A DNA stretch of 64,000 bases from Frigoribacterium sp. PhB160 (GCF_003751785.1 NZ_RKIE01000001.1:1031564-1095563), one strand, 5' to 3'. Numbered from the stretch's first letter, positions 21,680 to 32,533 are shown. The notes: a model not told the origin generated them from the sequence alone. Program-made: numbers and translations.

Positions 21680-22702
21680 CTAGGGGCGTGTCGGCGGTGC
21701 GCTGCTGCCCCGGACGACGAGCTGCGGCGCGACGAGCACGTGGGGGGCGTCGTGACGGCGGCCCTCGAGGCGGTCGACGAGGTGGTCGACCGCGGTGGCG
21801 GCGATCTCGCCGCCCGGGGGCGACACCGTCGTCAGCGGTGGGGAGGTCATCTCGGCGGCGAGGTCGCCGATGCTGAGGGCCACGACGGACACGTCGCCGG
21901 GGATCGACAGCCCCGTCGCCGCGACGGTCTGGACGAAGCCGGCGAGGGCCGTCTCGTTGAAGGCGACGACGGCGGTCGGCCGCGGCGCGAGGGCGGCGAA
22001 GGCCCCGGCCGCCGCGCGGCCGCCGGGCACGGAGTTCTCGGCCCGGTGCGTCTCGAGGCGCACCCCCCGCTGGCACGCCGACGCCACGAGGGCGCTGTCG
22101 GCCCGGCCCACCGGTCCCGAGCCCCGCTCGGGCTGCCGGACGCTCTGGCTGAGGAAGAAGACGTGGTCGTGCCCGAGGCCCGCGAGGTGGTCGATGGCGA
22201 GCCGGCCGAGGGCGTCGTAGTCGGCGTCGACGAACCAGAGGCCGTCGACGTCGTCGGGGCGCCCGATGTTGGTGAACGGCAGCCGGGCTCGGGAGACGAC
22301 GGGCACGCGCCGATCGTCCGCGGTCAGCTCCATGAGGATCGCGCCGTCGACGAGGCCCTCGCTGACGAGGCTGCCGAGGCCCTCGACGTCGTCGATGGGG
22401 TTCGACCAGAGCAGCAGGTGGTACCCGCGTTCGCGGGCCCGGTCGGTGGCCGCGGCGACGTACTCGAACTCCGACGCCGTGACCCCGCGTCGGCCGTACG
22501 GGTAGTGGAGGGCGATGATGCCGCCGCGGGCGCCGGCGAGGCCGCGGGCGAACGCGTTCGGCGTGTAGTCGAGCTCGGCCATGGCCTGCTCGACCCGCTG
22601 GCGCGTCGCGGCCGAGATGGTGCGACGGCCGCTGATGGCGTACGACACGGTGCTCGACGAGACGCCCGCGAGGCGTGCCACGTCGTCCCGGGTTGCCGCC
22701 AT
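21680..22702 (-). CDS. LacI-family transcriptional regulator
   Basis: 340 residues. N-terminal helix-turn-helix (TRDDVARLAGVSSSTVSYAISG, residues 4-25) with the hinge helix YTPNAFARGLAG, then a periplasmic-binding-like effector domain. ATG at 22702 with GAGGTGG 8 bp upstream. It lies directly upstream of, and in the same direction as, the sugar importer and most likely represses it in the absence of the sugar. Confidence 0.9.
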   Translation of the reverse strand: MAATRDDVARLAGVSSSTVSYAISGRRTISAATRQRVEQAMAELDYTPNAFARGLAGARGGIIALHYPYGRRGVTASEFEYVAAATDRARERGYHLLLWSNPIDDVEGLGSLVSEGLVDGAILMELTADDRRVPVVSRARLPFTNIGRPDDVDGLWFVDADYDALGRLAIDHLAGLGHDHVFFLSQSVRQPERGSGPVGRADSALVASACQRGVRLETHRAENSVPGGRAAAGAFAALAPRPTAVVAFNETALAGFVQTVAATGLSIPGDVSVVALSIGDLAAEMTSPPLTTVSPPGGEIAATAVDHLVDRLEGRRHDAPHVLVAPQLVVRGSSAPPTRP

Positions 22703-22735
22703 GCTCGTCCACCTCGTCGTCGATCGTGTGCGCTC

Positions 22736-22771
22736 AGCATAGGAGCGCCGACCTCGACGACGGTGCACCGT
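22736..22771 (-). promoter_or_regulatory. Possible LacI gene promoter with palindrome
   Basis: TATGCT on the minus strand (22736-22741) as a -10 box. A perfect 12-bp palindrome ACGGTGCACCGT (22760-22771) lies about where the -35 would be and could allow autoregulation. Confidence 0.35.
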
Positions 22772-22812
22772 GGCCCGACCGGCGCCGTGGCCGGCTGCGG
22801 GCGGGCTCGGCG

Positions 22813-23481
22813 TCAGTCGGGCCAGACGGGACGGAACTGCACCGAGATGCGCGGCCCGGCCGCCTTCTTCGTCTTGGCGATCGCGTGCTCGTGGGTGCGC
22901 TGGCAGCTGCCGCCCATGACGAGCAGGTCGCCGTGGCCGAGGGGGAAGCGCCGGATGCGCGCGGTGCGTCGCGAGCGGACGGCGAGCGTTCGCGGTGCCC
23001 CCAGGGAGAGGATGCCGACCATCGTGTCGCGGCCGAGCGCCGAGCCCACGCGGTCGCCGTGCCAGGCGATGCTGTCGTCGCCCGTGCGGTAGAAGCAGAG
23101 GCCCGCCCGGCGGAAGAGCTGCTCGTCGGGCGCGCCGCGCTCGCCGGAGTACCAGGCGTTGAGCTCGTCGCGGGCCGTCGCGAGGACGGGGTCGGGCAGG
23201 GAGTCGCCCGCCCCGTAGGAGGAGACGAGCCGGGGCACCTCGACCACGCGGTCGTACATCGTGCGGCGGTCGGCCTGCCACGGCACCTCGGTGACGAGCC
23301 GCTCGAAGAGGGCGTCCGACCCCGTGGCCCACCCCGGCACGAGGTCGAGCCAGGCGCCGTCCTCGAGCTCGAGGTGCTGCACCGCGGGCCCGATCGGCCG
23401 CAGCTGGGTCGACCCCGCAGGGCCGGCGCCGAGGTCGTCGTCGAGGGCGTCGAAGAGCGACGCGGTGAAGGGGAGGGTCAT
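22813..23481 (-). CDS. AlkB-like 2-oxoglutarate/Fe(II) dioxygenase
   Basis: 222 residues. Iron ligands His141 and Asp143 (WHGDR) and a second histidine at 197 or 199 (THEH); the 2-oxoglutarate-binding arginines fit RISVQFR (Arg211, Arg217). These are the hallmarks of alkylated-DNA repair dioxygenases. A -10 box TAGGCT (23488-23493, minus strand) lies 6 bp upstream of the ATG, suggesting a leaderless mRNA. Substrate (DNA or RNA) is not determined by sequence. Confidence 0.9.
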   Translation of the reverse strand: MTLPFTASLFDALDDDLGAGPAGSTQLRPIGPAVQHLELEDGAWLDLVPGWATGSDALFERLVTEVPWQADRRTMYDRVVEVPRLVSSYGAGDSLPDPVLATARDELNAWYSGERGAPDEQLFRRAGLCFYRTGDDSIAWHGDRVGSALGRDTMVGILSLGAPRTLAVRSRRTARIRRFPLGHGDLLVMGGSCQRTHEHAIAKTKKAAGPRISVQFRPVWPD

Positions 23482-23552
23482 GGGGAGAGCCTACGCTCGG
23501 ATCGAACGCGTGTTCGAACGACGGGGTCGGGCCGGGCGTCGCGGGGCGACGG

Positions 23553-25214
23553 TCAGGCTCCGACGACCCGCGCCTCCGGGGCGGTCAGCTCGTGGGCGAC
23601 CCCGTCGACGTCGATGTCGACGAGCGTGCCCGACCAGACGGAGACCTGCAGCTGCCCCGAGTACCGCCAGAGGCGCTCGCCGGTCGCGAGGTCGAAGCCG
23701 ATGACCGACGAGCGCCCTCCGGAGCTGCCGTACGCGAGCGCGTAGCCCACGGTGCGCCCCGCGGCGACGAGCGCCGCGCCGTTCGGCAGCTCGAGGCGGG
23801 TGGTCACCGACCCGCTCGCGCCGTCGAGGCCGCGCACCCCGAGGTCGTCCGCCGGGCCGCCGGGCGTCGTCGACCAGACCGTGTCGTCGGTCTGGCCGGG
23901 CAGGCCCTCGACCGACGTGGCGCCCGCGCCCGACCTGGTCCACCGGACGGCGCCGGTCGCGTAGTCGAGGCAGGCGACCTGGTCGGCGGCGACGTCGGTG
24001 ACGACGAGGCAGGACCGCGCCGCGGTCCACGAGCCGTGCACCGACGTCGACGACCGCCAGAGCTCGCCGCCGTCGGGGCCCCGCGCCGTGAAGCCGCCGT
24101 CGTCGCCGGTGGGGGAGTAGAGGTCGCCGCCCCGCACCACGTACCCGCCGAGCGCGTCGAGCCGGGTGCCCCAGGGCGTCGCCTCGCCGCTCGCGGGGTC
24201 GATCTGCACCGTCCCGTCGGAGGTGGCGACCACGGCGCGGTCGTCGAGGGCGAGGGCGACGCCCGTCGTGGTGCCCGGCCCCGACCAGGCGACCCGCCCG
24301 AGGTCGCGGACGTCGCGCACCTCGTAGACGAAGCGGCCGCCCGCCGAGCCCTGGCGACCGGTGAGCACCGTCGTGCCGCTCGCCTGGAACTGGTCGGAGG
24401 TCGTGGCGCTGCGCGGGGCGGCGGCCTCGACGGTCCTCCCCGTCGCGGCGTCGAGGGTCAGCATCACGACGTCGTCGTCGACCGCGGCGCGGACCAGCAT
24501 GAGCCCGGTGTCGCCGGCGGGCGCGGCCGAGATGACCTCCACCGAGCCGGCGAGGCCGAGGCCCCGGGCGTCGGCGGTGAGGTCGTGCAGCCAGACGGAC
24601 TCGCCGTGCACGGTGTCGACGAGGGCCAGCCGCGACCCGATGCCGTCGGTGTCGCTGCCGCAGCCCGCGTCGTTGGCGAAGCCGTAGGTCCAGGCCGCGG
24701 CGGCGCCGACGAGGATCCGCCCGGGGGAGACGACCTCGTTCGGGAAGCGGAGGCAGGCGGGGCGCGCGTCGGGCGCGAGGGCACCGGCGAGGTCGAGCGA
24801 CCAGCCGTCCGTGGCGGGGCGGGTCCGCAGGTCGGCCACCGACACGCCCTTCCAGGGGCTCGAGCCGCCGTAGACGGGCTGCGTCGGGACGACCGCCAGC
24901 GTCACGCCGAGGGCCACGACGACGACCAGGGCGTAGCCGACGAGCAGCCGACGACCCGCGGAGGCGCGGGCCCACCACCGGCCGACCGGCCCGACCCGGC
25001 GTGGTCGCGCGGGGCCCGCCGAGCCGAGGTCGTCGGACGACGACGCCCCGTCGGCCGACCCGCCGTCCCGGGACCCGCCACCGGCCGACCCGCCGGTCGC
25101 GCCGCTCGTCCGGCCCCCGGGGCCCGGCTCCCACACGACGTCTGCCGGCCCGGGCCGCGAGGGCGCCCAGGGCCCCGGCGCGCGGCCGCGCCCGGCACCG
25201 CCGGCCGCGGTCAC
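23553..25214 (-). CDS. Membrane-anchored PQQ-like beta-propeller protein (copy 2)
   Basis: 553 residues. Gly/Ser/Pro-rich cytoplasmic N-terminus (1-88), one membrane helix (about 90-108), then about 440 residues of outer domain with repeated short strands such as [14 protein letters not shown] and [14 protein letters not shown] typical of PQQ-like quinoprotein propellers (binding of PQQ itself is not implied). The GTG start overlaps the stop of its paralogue by 4 bp. Function unknown; such proteins can act as binding or scaffolding proteins at the cell surface. Confidence 0.75.
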   Translation of the reverse strand: MTAAGGAGRGRAPGPWAPSRPGPADVVWEPGPGGRTSGATGGSAGGGSRDGGSADGASSSDDLGSAGPARPRRVGPVGRWWARASAGRRLLVGYALVVVVALGVTLAVVPTQPVYGGSSPWKGVSVADLRTRPATDGWSLDLAGALAPDARPACLRFPNEVVSPGRILVGAAAAWTYGFANDAGCGSDTDGIGSRLALVDTVHGESVWLHDLTADARGLGLAGSVEVISAAPAGDTGLMLVRAAVDDDVVMLTLDAATGRTVEAAAPRSATTSDQFQASGTTVLTGRQGSAGGRFVYEVRDVRDLGRVAWSGPGTTTGVALALDDRAVVATSDGTVQIDPASGEATPWGTRLDALGGYVVRGGDLYSPTGDDGGFTARGPDGGELWRSSTSVHGSWTAARSCLVVTDVAADQVACLDYATGAVRWTRSGAGATSVEGLPGQTDDTVWSTTPGGPADDLGVRGLDGASGSVTTRLELPNGAALVAAGRTVGYALAYGSSGGRSSVIGFDLATGERLWRYSGQLQVSVWSGTLVDIDVDGVAHELTAPEARVVGA

Positions 25215-26815
25215 GAGGTCCGCCCCACGGCCGTGTCGTCGACGAGCCGGCGGGCCACGCCCCGGTCGTCGATCGAGACGAGAGCGCCGCCCCAGAACGA
25301 CACCGTGCCGGGGGAGCGGTAGGTCCACAGCTCGGCCCCGGTCGCGGCGTCGAACGCGGTGATCCCGCGCGGGAACGACCGTGCGTCGTCGGTGCCGAGG
25401 TAGACGACCGTGCGCGAGGCGGCGACGACCGTGTCGAGCTGCCCCACCGGGGTCCGGAACCGCACGTGCCCGTCGTCGCCCGACAGGGCCGCCAGCGCGG
25501 CGTCGCCGTCGCGCTGCACGACGGCGTACACGTCGTCGCCCACCTGGCCGGGGACGGCCTCGACCGAGAAGGCGCCGCCGAGGTCCGTGGTCCACGCCGT
25601 CGACCCGTCGCGACGGTCGAGGCAGGTCGCGGCCGTGTCGAGCCGGCCCGTCGTGACGACGCAGCGGGGCGTCACGGCGAGGCCCCGGGAGCCGGTCGGC
25701 GCCGACCAGGCCGCCTCGCCCGAGCGGTCGAGCGCCGAGACCGTGCGGGCGCCGCCGAGGCGCCGGCCGAGGGCGTAGACGGTGCCGGGGTCGGCCGGGC
25801 TGACGGCGACGACGTCGGGCGCGGCGCCGAACGGCCGTTCCTGGCCGGTGCGGCCGTCGACGCGTCGCGCCCGCTCGCGGCTCACGACGACCAGGCCGTC
25901 GGGCAGCAGCAGCGGCGCCGTGCCGACGTCGGCGCGCCCCTCCCAGACGGGATGGTCGAGGTCGCCCGCGTCGACGAGCGAGTACCGGCCGCCCGAGTCG
26001 CCGAGCGCGGTCGACGTGCGCAGCTGCAGCCGCCCCGACGTGGCCACGCTCACCGACGGCAGGTCGCGCCGCCCGCGCGTCGACTCGAGGACGCGGCCTT
26101 CGGCGAGGTCGAGGGCGACGAGCACCGTCGACCCCGTGGTCTGCGTCTGCACGAGCACGCGCCCCGCGCTCGGCACGACCTGCGACGACGGGATGCTCAG
26201 GGGGTCGGTGCCCGCGACCTCGAGCGCGAGGTCGTGCACCCAGACGACGCGCCCGGCGGTCACGTCGACGAGGGCGACCCGGCTCGACGGGTCGGCCGCG
26301 GCGGCGTCGCGGCACCCCGTGCCGTCGGCGGGCGAGCCGACGTCGAGGTCGACCGAGCTGCCGACGGCGACGAGCCCGTCGACCGCCTCCGACGGCCAGA
26401 GGTGCAGGCAGCCGCGCGGCACGGCCGGGGCGAGCGCGGCGGCGAGGTCGACCGACCACGAGGTGGCCCCCGGCGCTCGCCGCAGGTCGTCGACGGTCGT
26501 GCCGCCCCAGGCCGTCCCCTCGCCGTAACGGGGCGTCGCGGCGAGCCCGCCGACCGCGACGAGCGCCGCGACCACGATCAGCCCGACGTAGGCCGAGCCG
26601 AGCCGGGCCGCCCCGGAGGCGCGGCGCCAGCGCCCGGGCCGGCCGCGGTCGCCGGGCCCCGCGGCGTCGACCGCGGGGCCCGGCGACGGCTGCGGTGCGC
26701 GCTGCCCGACCTGCGCCTCCCGCGCGCCGTGGCCCGGCGACGACGCGGCGGCGCCCCACACGCGGGCCCCGGCGTCGGGGCGCGGCGGCTGCCAGCCGGA
26801 CAGGTCGTCGGGCAT
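25211..26815 (-). CDS. Membrane-anchored PQQ-like beta-propeller protein (copy 1)
   Basis: 534 residues with the same plan as its downstream neighbour: Pro/Gly/Ala-rich cytoplasmic N-terminus (1-72), one helix (about 74-92) and a propeller-like outer domain ([28 protein letters not shown]). Just after the helix both copies share a motif: VDDLRR...[12 protein letters not shown] here, VADLRT...[12 protein letters not shown] in the other. They are diverged tandem duplicates. First gene of a two-gene operon divergent from leuCD. Confidence 0.75.
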   Translation of the reverse strand: MPDDLSGWQPPRPDAGARVWGAAASSPGHGAREAQVGQRAPQPSPGPAVDAAGPGDRGRPGRWRRASGAARLGSAYVGLIVVAALVAVGGLAATPRYGEGTAWGGTTVDDLRRAPGATSWSVDLAAALAPAVPRGCLHLWPSEAVDGLVAVGSSVDLDVGSPADGTGCRDAAAADPSSRVALVDVTAGRVVWVHDLALEVAGTDPLSIPSSQVVPSAGRVLVQTQTTGSTVLVALDLAEGRVLESTRGRRDLPSVSVATSGRLQLRTSTALGDSGGRYSLVDAGDLDHPVWEGRADVGTAPLLLPDGLVVVSRERARRVDGRTGQERPFGAAPDVVAVSPADPGTVYALGRRLGGARTVSALDRSGEAAWSAPTGSRGLAVTPRCVVTTGRLDTAATCLDRRDGSTAWTTDLGGAFSVEAVPGQVGDDVYAVVQRDGDAALAALSGDDGHVRFRTPVGQLDTVVAASRTVVYLGTDDARSFPRGITAFDAATGAELWTYRSPGTVSFWGGALVSIDDRGVARRLVDDTAVGRTS

Positions 26816-27035
26816 GCTCGGGTCGGCCTCCTCGTCGAGGGTCCCGTCGCGCTCGTGGCGGGTCCCGTCATGCTATTCGGAACCCTCGCCCGAGGCGCTC
26901 GGCCGGGGGCGCGCAGCGGGAATGCGCGGGCCCCCGGGCGTGGTTGCACCCCGCCAGCAGGTCGGCCGGGGCCCAGGAGGCGCTGGCGTAGACTTCGACG
27001 ATCATTCCGACCGAGATGCTGGAGAGGGCGTGCCC

Positions 27036-28535
27036 GTGGGCAGGACGCTTGCCGAGAAAGTGTGGGACGACCACGTCGTCGTCAAGGGCGAAGACGGGGC
27101 CCCCGACCTCCTCTACATCGACCTCCACCTCGTGCACGAGGTCACCAGCCCGCAGGCCTTCGACGGCCTGCGCCAGGCGGGTCGACCGCTCCGCCGCACC
27201 GACCTGACGATCGCGACGGAGGACCACAACACGCCGACGCTCGCCATCGACCGGCCGATCGCCGACCTCACGAGCCGCACGCAGATCGAGACGCTGCGCC
27301 GCAGCACGGCCGAGTTCGGCGTGCGCCTGCACCCCCTCGGCGACGCCGAGCAGGGCATCGTCCACGTCGTGGGCCCGCAGCTCGGCCTGACCATGCCGGG
27401 CATCACCGTCGTCTGCGGCGACTCGCACACCTCGACGCACGGCGCCTTCGGCGCCATGGCGTTCGGCATCGGCACGAGCGAGGTCGAGCACGTCATGGCG
27501 ACGCAGACGCTCCCGCTCAAGCCGTTCAAGACCATGGCGGTGACCGTCGAGGGCACGCTGCGCCCGGGTGTGACGGCGAAGGACATCATCCTCGCGGTCA
27601 TCGCCCAGATCGGCACCGGCGGCGGCCAGGGCTACGTGCTCGAGTACCGCGGCAGCGCGATCCGCGCCCTCTCGATGGAGGGGCGCATGACGATCTGCAA
27701 CATGTCGATCGAGGCCGGCGCCCGCGCGGGCATGGTCGCGCCCGACCAGACGACCTTCGACTACCTCGAGGGCCGCGACCACGCCCCCACGGGCGCCGAC
27801 TGGGAGGAGGCCGTCGCCTACTGGCAGACCCTCCCCACCGACGACGACGCCGTCTTCGACGCCGAGGTCTTCCTCGACGCCGACGCGCTCGAGCCGTTCG
27901 TCACCTGGGGCACGAACCCCGGCCAGGGCGTGTCGCTCAGCGACTCGGTGCCCGACCCGTCCGCCGTCGACGACCCGAACGAGCGCGCCGCCGCCGAGCG
28001 GGCCCTCGAGTACATGGCGCTGACGGCCGGCACCCCGATGAAGGAGATCCCGGTCGACGCGGTCTTCATGGGCTCGTGCACGAACAGCCGCATCGAAGAC
28101 CTGCGGGCCTTCGCCTCGATCGTCGAGGGCAAGACCAAGGCCGAGGGCGTCCGCGTCATGGTCGTCCCGGGCTCGGCCCGCGTGCGGCTCGAGGCGGAGG
28201 CCGAGGGCCTCGACAAGGTCTTCACCGACTTCGGGGCCGAGTGGCGCTTCGCCGGCTGCTCGATGTGCCTCGGCATGAACCCCGACCAGCTCGCCCCGGG
28301 CGAGCGCTGCGCGTCGACGAGCAACCGCAACTTCGAGGGTCGCCAGGGCAAGGGCGGTCGCACGCACCTCGTGTCGCCGCTGGTCGCGGCGGCCACGGCG
28401 GTCCGCGGAACGCTCTCGTCCCCGTGGGACCTCGAGCACGACGATCTCCCCGGCGGCGCGTCGGCCGCGTCGTCCGCCGGCGGGACGCCGATCCACGACG
28501 CCCTCGAGGCCGAGCTGTCCGGAGGCGCGCGCTGA
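27036..28535 (+). CDS. leuC: 3-isopropylmalate dehydratase large subunit
   Basis: Aconitase-type subunit for the second step of leucine synthesis. 499 residues. Cluster-ligand cysteines are visible in GSCTNSR and in CSMC. Two GTG codons are possible (27030, 27036); the second is chosen because GGAGAGG ends 8 bp before it and the protein then begins with the usual [14 protein letters not shown]. The stop overlaps leuD (TGATG). The 220 bp upstream are shared with the divergent propeller operon; they hold a direct repeat GGTCCCGTC and a weak TAGACT box (26989-26994), but no leader peptide. Confidence 0.96.
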   Translation: MGRTLAEKVWDDHVVVKGEDGAPDLLYIDLHLVHEVTSPQAFDGLRQAGRPLRRTDLTIATEDHNTPTLAIDRPIADLTSRTQIETLRRSTAEFGVRLHPLGDAEQGIVHVVGPQLGLTMPGITVVCGDSHTSTHGAFGAMAFGIGTSEVEHVMATQTLPLKPFKTMAVTVEGTLRPGVTAKDIILAVIAQIGTGGGQGYVLEYRGSAIRALSMEGRMTICNMSIEAGARAGMVAPDQTTFDYLEGRDHAPTGADWEEAVAYWQTLPTDDDAVFDAEVFLDADALEPFVTWGTNPGQGVSLSDSVPDPSAVDDPNERAAAERALEYMALTAGTPMKEIPVDAVFMGSCTNSRIEDLRAFASIVEGKTKAEGVRVMVVPGSARVRLEAEAEGLDKVFTDFGAEWRFAGCSMCLGMNPDQLAPGERCASTSNRNFEGRQGKGGRTHLVSPLVAAATAVRGTLSSPWDLEHDDLPGGASAASSAGGTPIHDALEAELSGGAR

Positions 28536-29131
28536 TGCAGAAGTTCACCACCGTCACCGGCGTGGCCGCCCCCCTGAAGCGGTCGAACGTCGACACCGAC
28601 CAGATCATCCCGGCGGAGTTCCTCAAGCGCGTCACCAAGACCGGCTTCGAGGACGCCCTGTTCTTCTCGGCCCGCCAAGACCCCGACTTCGTGCTGAACC
28701 GGCCCGAGTACCAGGGCGCACGCGTCCTCGTGGCGGGGCCCGACTTCGGCACCGGGTCGAGCCGCGAGCACGCCGTCTGGGCGCTCCGCGACTTCGGCTT
28801 CGACGTCGTGCTGAGCTCGCGCTTCGGCGACATCTTCCGCGGCAACTCGGGCAAGCAGGGCCTGCTCAGCGCGGTCGTGGCCGAGGACGACGTCGAGCGG
28901 CTCTGGGCCGCGATCGACGCCGAGCCCGGCGTCGAGATCGTCGTCGACCTCGAGGCGCAGACCGCCGCGATCGGGGCGCTCAGCGTGTCGTTCGAGGTCG
29001 ATGCCTACACTAAGTGGCGTCTCCTCGAAGGCCTCGACGACATCGGGCTGACCCTCCGCGACGAGGCCGCCATCACAGAATTCGAATCCCGCCGCGCCGC
29101 CTGGCGCCCGAAGACATTGCCGGTGAAGTAA
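28535..29131 (+). CDS. leuD: 3-isopropylmalate dehydratase small subunit
   Basis: 198 residues, usual size. Conserved [17 protein letters not shown] (about 67-83) and [16 protein letters not shown] mark the swivel domain. It forms the isomerase with LeuC; overlapping genes assure coupled translation. leuB is not in the window. murA starts at the base after the stop. Confidence 0.96.
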   Translation: MQKFTTVTGVAAPLKRSNVDTDQIIPAEFLKRVTKTGFEDALFFSARQDPDFVLNRPEYQGARVLVAGPDFGTGSSREHAVWALRDFGFDVVLSSRFGDIFRGNSGKQGLLSAVVAEDDVERLWAAIDAEPGVEIVVDLEAQTAAIGALSVSFEVDAYTKWRLLEGLDDIGLTLRDEAAITEFESRRAAWRPKTLPVK

Positions 29132-30499
29132 GTGAACTCTCTTGTCCAAGACGCAGCAGCTGCGGGAGCCCGCGTGGGCCTGAAATCCGACGAGATCGTC
29201 ATCCGCGGCGGCAAGCCGCTCATCGGTCGCATCGAGGTGCGCGGGGCCAAGAACCTCGCGACGAAGGCCATGGTCGCCGCCCTGCTGGGCGACACCCCGA
29301 GCATCCTCCGCGACGTCCCCGACATCAGCGACGTCAACGTCGTCCGCGGGCTGCTGTCCGTGCACGGCGTCCGCATCACCGACCCCGCCCGCGGCGAGAT
29401 GATCCTCGACCCGTCGAACGTCGAGTCGGCCCACTTCGCCGAGATCGACGCCCATGCGGGCTCGAGTCGCATCCCGATCCTGTTCTGCGGGCCGCTGCTC
29501 CACCGCCTCGGCGAGGCGTTCATCCCCGACCTCGGCGGCTGCCGCATCGGCGACCGCCCGATCGACTTCCACCTCGACGCCCTCCGTGCCTTCGGCGCCG
29601 TGGTCGACAAGTCGTACAACGGCATCCACCTCACCGCGCCCGACGGCCTCAAGGGCGCCAACATCGAGCTGCCCTACCCGAGCGTCGGCGCGACCGAGCA
29701 GGTGCTCCTCACGGCCGTGCTGGCCGACGGCGTCACCGAGCTCCGCAACGCGGCCATCGAGCCCGAGATCATGGACCTCATCGCGATCCTGCAGAAGATG
29801 GGCGCCGTCGTCTCCGTCGAGCCGAACCGCGTCATCTTCATCGAGGGCGTGAAGAGCCTCCGCGGCTACACGCACCGAGCGATCAACGACCGCAACGAGG
29901 CCGCGAGCTGGGCCTCGGCCGCGCTCGCCACGGGCGGCGACATCTTCGTCGAGGGCGCCGACCAGAAAGACCTCATGACGTTCCTCAACGTCTTCCGCAA
30001 GGTCGGCGGCGACTTCGACGTCCATGAAGACGGCATCCGCTTCTTCCACCCCGGCGGCGAGCTCAAGCCCGTCGTGGTCGAGACCGACGTGCACCCCGGC
30101 TTCATGACCGACTGGCAGCAGCCGCTCATCGTCGCCCTCACGCAGGCCGAGGGCACCTCGATCGTCCACGAGACGGTCTACGAGAACCGCTTCCAGTTCA
30201 CCGAGGCGCTGAACGACATGGGCGCGCAGATCGTCGTCCACAAGGACGGCCTGCCCGGCCACGACCGTCGCGTGGCCCGCCGCGAGTTCGAGCAGGCCGC
30301 GGTCATCACCGGCCCGACCAAGCTCCACGGTGCCGACATCCGCGTCCCCGACCTCCGCGGCGGCTTCAGCCACCTCATCGCGGCGTTGACGGCCGAGGGC
30401 GAGTCGAAGATCAGCAACGTCGGCATCATCAGCCGCGGCTACGAGCACTTCATCGCCAAGCTCCGCAAGCTGGGCGCCGACTTCGACTTCCAGGGCTGA
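29132..30499 (+). CDS. murA: UDP-N-acetylglucosamine 1-carboxyvinyltransferase
   Basis: First committed step of peptidoglycan synthesis: transfers enolpyruvate to UDP-GlcNAc. 455 residues with a short N-terminal extension. Lys40-Asn41 (RGAKN) and the catalytic-loop cysteine Cys137 (DLGGCRIGDRPID) are present. That cysteine is the one alkylated by fosfomycin, so the sequence gives no reason to expect target-based resistance. GTG start directly after leuD, so it is probably transcribed with leuCD. Confidence 0.95.
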   Translation: MNSLVQDAAAAGARVGLKSDEIVIRGGKPLIGRIEVRGAKNLATKAMVAALLGDTPSILRDVPDISDVNVVRGLLSVHGVRITDPARGEMILDPSNVESAHFAEIDAHAGSSRIPILFCGPLLHRLGEAFIPDLGGCRIGDRPIDFHLDALRAFGAVVDKSYNGIHLTAPDGLKGANIELPYPSVGATEQVLLTAVLADGVTELRNAAIEPEIMDLIAILQKMGAVVSVEPNRVIFIEGVKSLRGYTHRAINDRNEAASWASAALATGGDIFVEGADQKDLMTFLNVFRKVGGDFDVHEDGIRFFHPGGELKPVVVETDVHPGFMTDWQQPLIVALTQAEGTSIVHETVYENRFQFTEALNDMGAQIVVHKDGLPGHDRRVARREFEQAAVITGPTKLHGADIRVPDLRGGFSHLIAALTAEGESKISNVGIISRGYEHFIAKLRKLGADFDFQG

Positions 30500-30506
30500 C
30501 CGACCG

Positions 30507-31361
30507 GTGAGCGACGCCGACCACGACCAGGACGCGGCCGGCACGACCGGGTCGGCCCGCGCCTCCTCGTCGGCCGTCGACCGACCCGTCGTGCAGACCG
30601 CACGACGGGTCGGTCGGTTCGGCCGCGGCAAGGAGAAGAGCGCGGTCTTCCGCGGGGTCGCCGCCGTGGGCGCCCCGCTCTTCGACCGGCTCGCGCGGCT
30701 CGACATCCGCGGCGGCGAGAAGCTGCCCGCCGAGGGTGCATTCGTCCTCGCGCCGAACCACTACACGAACATCGACCCCGTCGTCGTGGCGCGGGCCATG
30801 TGGCAGCTCGGCCGCGTGCCGCGCTTCCTCGCCAAGGCGTCGTTGTTCCGCGTCCCCGTCTTCGGGCGCCTCATGCACGCCATGGGCCACGTGCCCGTCG
30901 AGCGGGGCGGCCGGACCCACGCGAGCGACCCCCTCGCGGCGGGCCGCGCCCTGGCCTCGAGCGGCGGGGGCGTCATCATCTACCCCGAGGGGACGCTGAC
31001 CCGCGACCCCGACCTCTGGCCCATGAAGGGCAAGAGCGGGGCCGTCCGCCTCGCGGTCCAGGCCGGCGTGCCGCTCGTGCCGATGGCCCACTGGGGCAGC
31101 CAGCAGGTCATGGGCCGGTACTCGGCCAAGATCAGCCTCTTCCCGCGCAAGCGCATCACCGTGGCGATCGGCGACCCGATCGACCTGTCGGCCTTCCGCG
31201 GGCGACACCTCGACCAGGCGGCCTGGGCCGAGGCGACGGCGCTCGTCATGCGGGGCATCACCGACCTGCTCGAGGAGCTCCGGGGCGAGGCCGCCCCGGC
31301 GTCCCCGTGGGACCCGCACGAGAAGAACCAGAAGGAGACCGGCCGCTTTGAGCAGATCTGA
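30507..31361 (+). CDS. plsC: 1-acyl-glycerol-3-phosphate acyltransferase family protein
   Basis: 284 residues. PlsC domain with NHYTNID (catalytic His85-x4-Asp90) and YPEGTLTRD. It acylates a lysophospholipid, probably lysophosphatidic acid, at the membrane. The ~45-residue N-terminal extension is disordered. GTG start 7 bp after murA; the gpsA start lies inside its 3' end. Pairing with gpsA fits phospholipid synthesis, although exact acceptor and chain are unknown. Confidence 0.88.
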   Translation: MSDADHDQDAAGTTGSARASSSAVDRPVVQTARRVGRFGRGKEKSAVFRGVAAVGAPLFDRLARLDIRGGEKLPAEGAFVLAPNHYTNIDPVVVARAMWQLGRVPRFLAKASLFRVPVFGRLMHAMGHVPVERGGRTHASDPLAAGRALASSGGGVIIYPEGTLTRDPDLWPMKGKSGAVRLAVQAGVPLVPMAHWGSQQVMGRYSAKISLFPRKRITVAIGDPIDLSAFRGRHLDQAAWAEATALVMRGITDLLEELRGEAAPASPWDPHEKNQKETGRFEQI

Positions 31362-32442
31362 CACGCGCGAGGACGCCCTCGGGGCCCTCGGCGAGGGCGC
31401 CGTGACGACCGAGGCGATCTCCGTCGTCCTGCGGAACGCGATCCCGCGCACCGTCGCCGTGCTCGGCTCGGGCAGCTGGGGCACGACCTTCGCCAAGGTG
31501 CTCGCCGAGGGCGGCGCCGACGTGACGCTCTGGGCCCGGCGCCCCGAGGTCGCCCGCGAGATCACCGAGAGCAAGCGCAACACCGACTACCTGCCCGGCA
31601 TCAACCTGCCGCGCACGCTGGTCGCGACGACCGACGTCGCCGCCGCCCTCCGGGGCGCCGAGCAGGTCTACGTGTCGGTGCCCAGCCAGACCCTGCGCGA
31701 GAACCTGCGGGCCATCCGCGACGTCGTGCCCCACGGCGTGCCGGTCGTCAGCCTCATGAAGGGCGTCGAGAAGGCCACGGGCCTCCGCATGAGCGAGGTC
31801 ATCGCGCAGGAGCTCGCGATCGACCCCGACCTCATCGCCGTGGCGTCGGGGCCCAACCTCGCCCTCGAGATCGCGAAGCGCCAGCCGACGGCCGCCGTCG
31901 TGTCGTCGGCCAGCATGGAGACCGCGACCGCGGTCGCCGCGACGGCCACGAACCCCTACTTCCGCTCGTTCGTCAACACCGACGTCATCGGCACCGAGTT
32001 CGGCGGCGTGCTGAAGAACCTCATCGCGGTCGCCGTCGGCATCGTCGACGGGGTCGGCTACGGCGAGAACACGAAGGCCTCGATCATCACGCGCGGCCTC
32101 GCCGAGATGACGGCGTTCGCGGTCTCGTTCGGGGCCAAGGCCGAGACGCTGGCGGGCCTCGCGGGCCTCGGCGACCTCATCGCCACCTGCGAGTCGCCGC
32201 TGTCGCGGAACAACACGGCCGGGCGCCTGCTCGGCCAGGGCTACGCCTTCGGCGACGTCGTCCGCCAGATGGACCAGACCGCCGAGGGCCTCTCGTCGGT
32301 GGCGCCGATCCTCGAGCTGGCGGCCTCCCGGGGCGTCGACATGCCCATCGTGACGCAGGTCGCCGGGGTGCTCGCCGGTACGCTGGACCCCCGGAACATC
32401 GCCCCGCACCTCACCGAGACCGACGAGCCCCAGGGCGAGTAG
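31348..32442 (+). CDS. gpsA: Glycerol-3-phosphate dehydrogenase [NAD(P)+]
   Basis: 364 residues. Makes glycerol 3-phosphate from DHAP for phospholipids. NAD-binding motif GSGSWG at 40-45; catalytic lysine region GGVLKNLIAVAVGI. The start is TTG at 31348, overlapping plsC by 14 bp, supported by AAGGAG 10 bp upstream; a later in-frame GTG near 31400 has no ribosome-binding site. The N-terminal ~33 residues precede the usual family start and look like an extension. Confidence 0.93.
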   Translation: MSRSDTREDALGALGEGAVTTEAISVVLRNAIPRTVAVLGSGSWGTTFAKVLAEGGADVTLWARRPEVAREITESKRNTDYLPGINLPRTLVATTDVAAALRGAEQVYVSVPSQTLRENLRAIRDVVPHGVPVVSLMKGVEKATGLRMSEVIAQELAIDPDLIAVASGPNLALEIAKRQPTAAVVSSASMETATAVAATATNPYFRSFVNTDVIGTEFGGVLKNLIAVAVGIVDGVGYGENTKASIITRGLAEMTAFAVSFGAKAETLAGLAGLGDLIATCESPLSRNNTAGRLLGQGYAFGDVVRQMDQTAEGLSSVAPILELAASRGVDMPIVTQVAGVLAGTLDPRNIAPHLTETDEPQGE

Positions 32443-32533
32443 GCCGCGGGGGCCGGGGCCGTGAGCTCCGCCACGACCGCCACCGCGCCTCCCCGGGTCA
32501 TCCCGACCTCGGCGCCGCACGCCAGGAGTCCCC

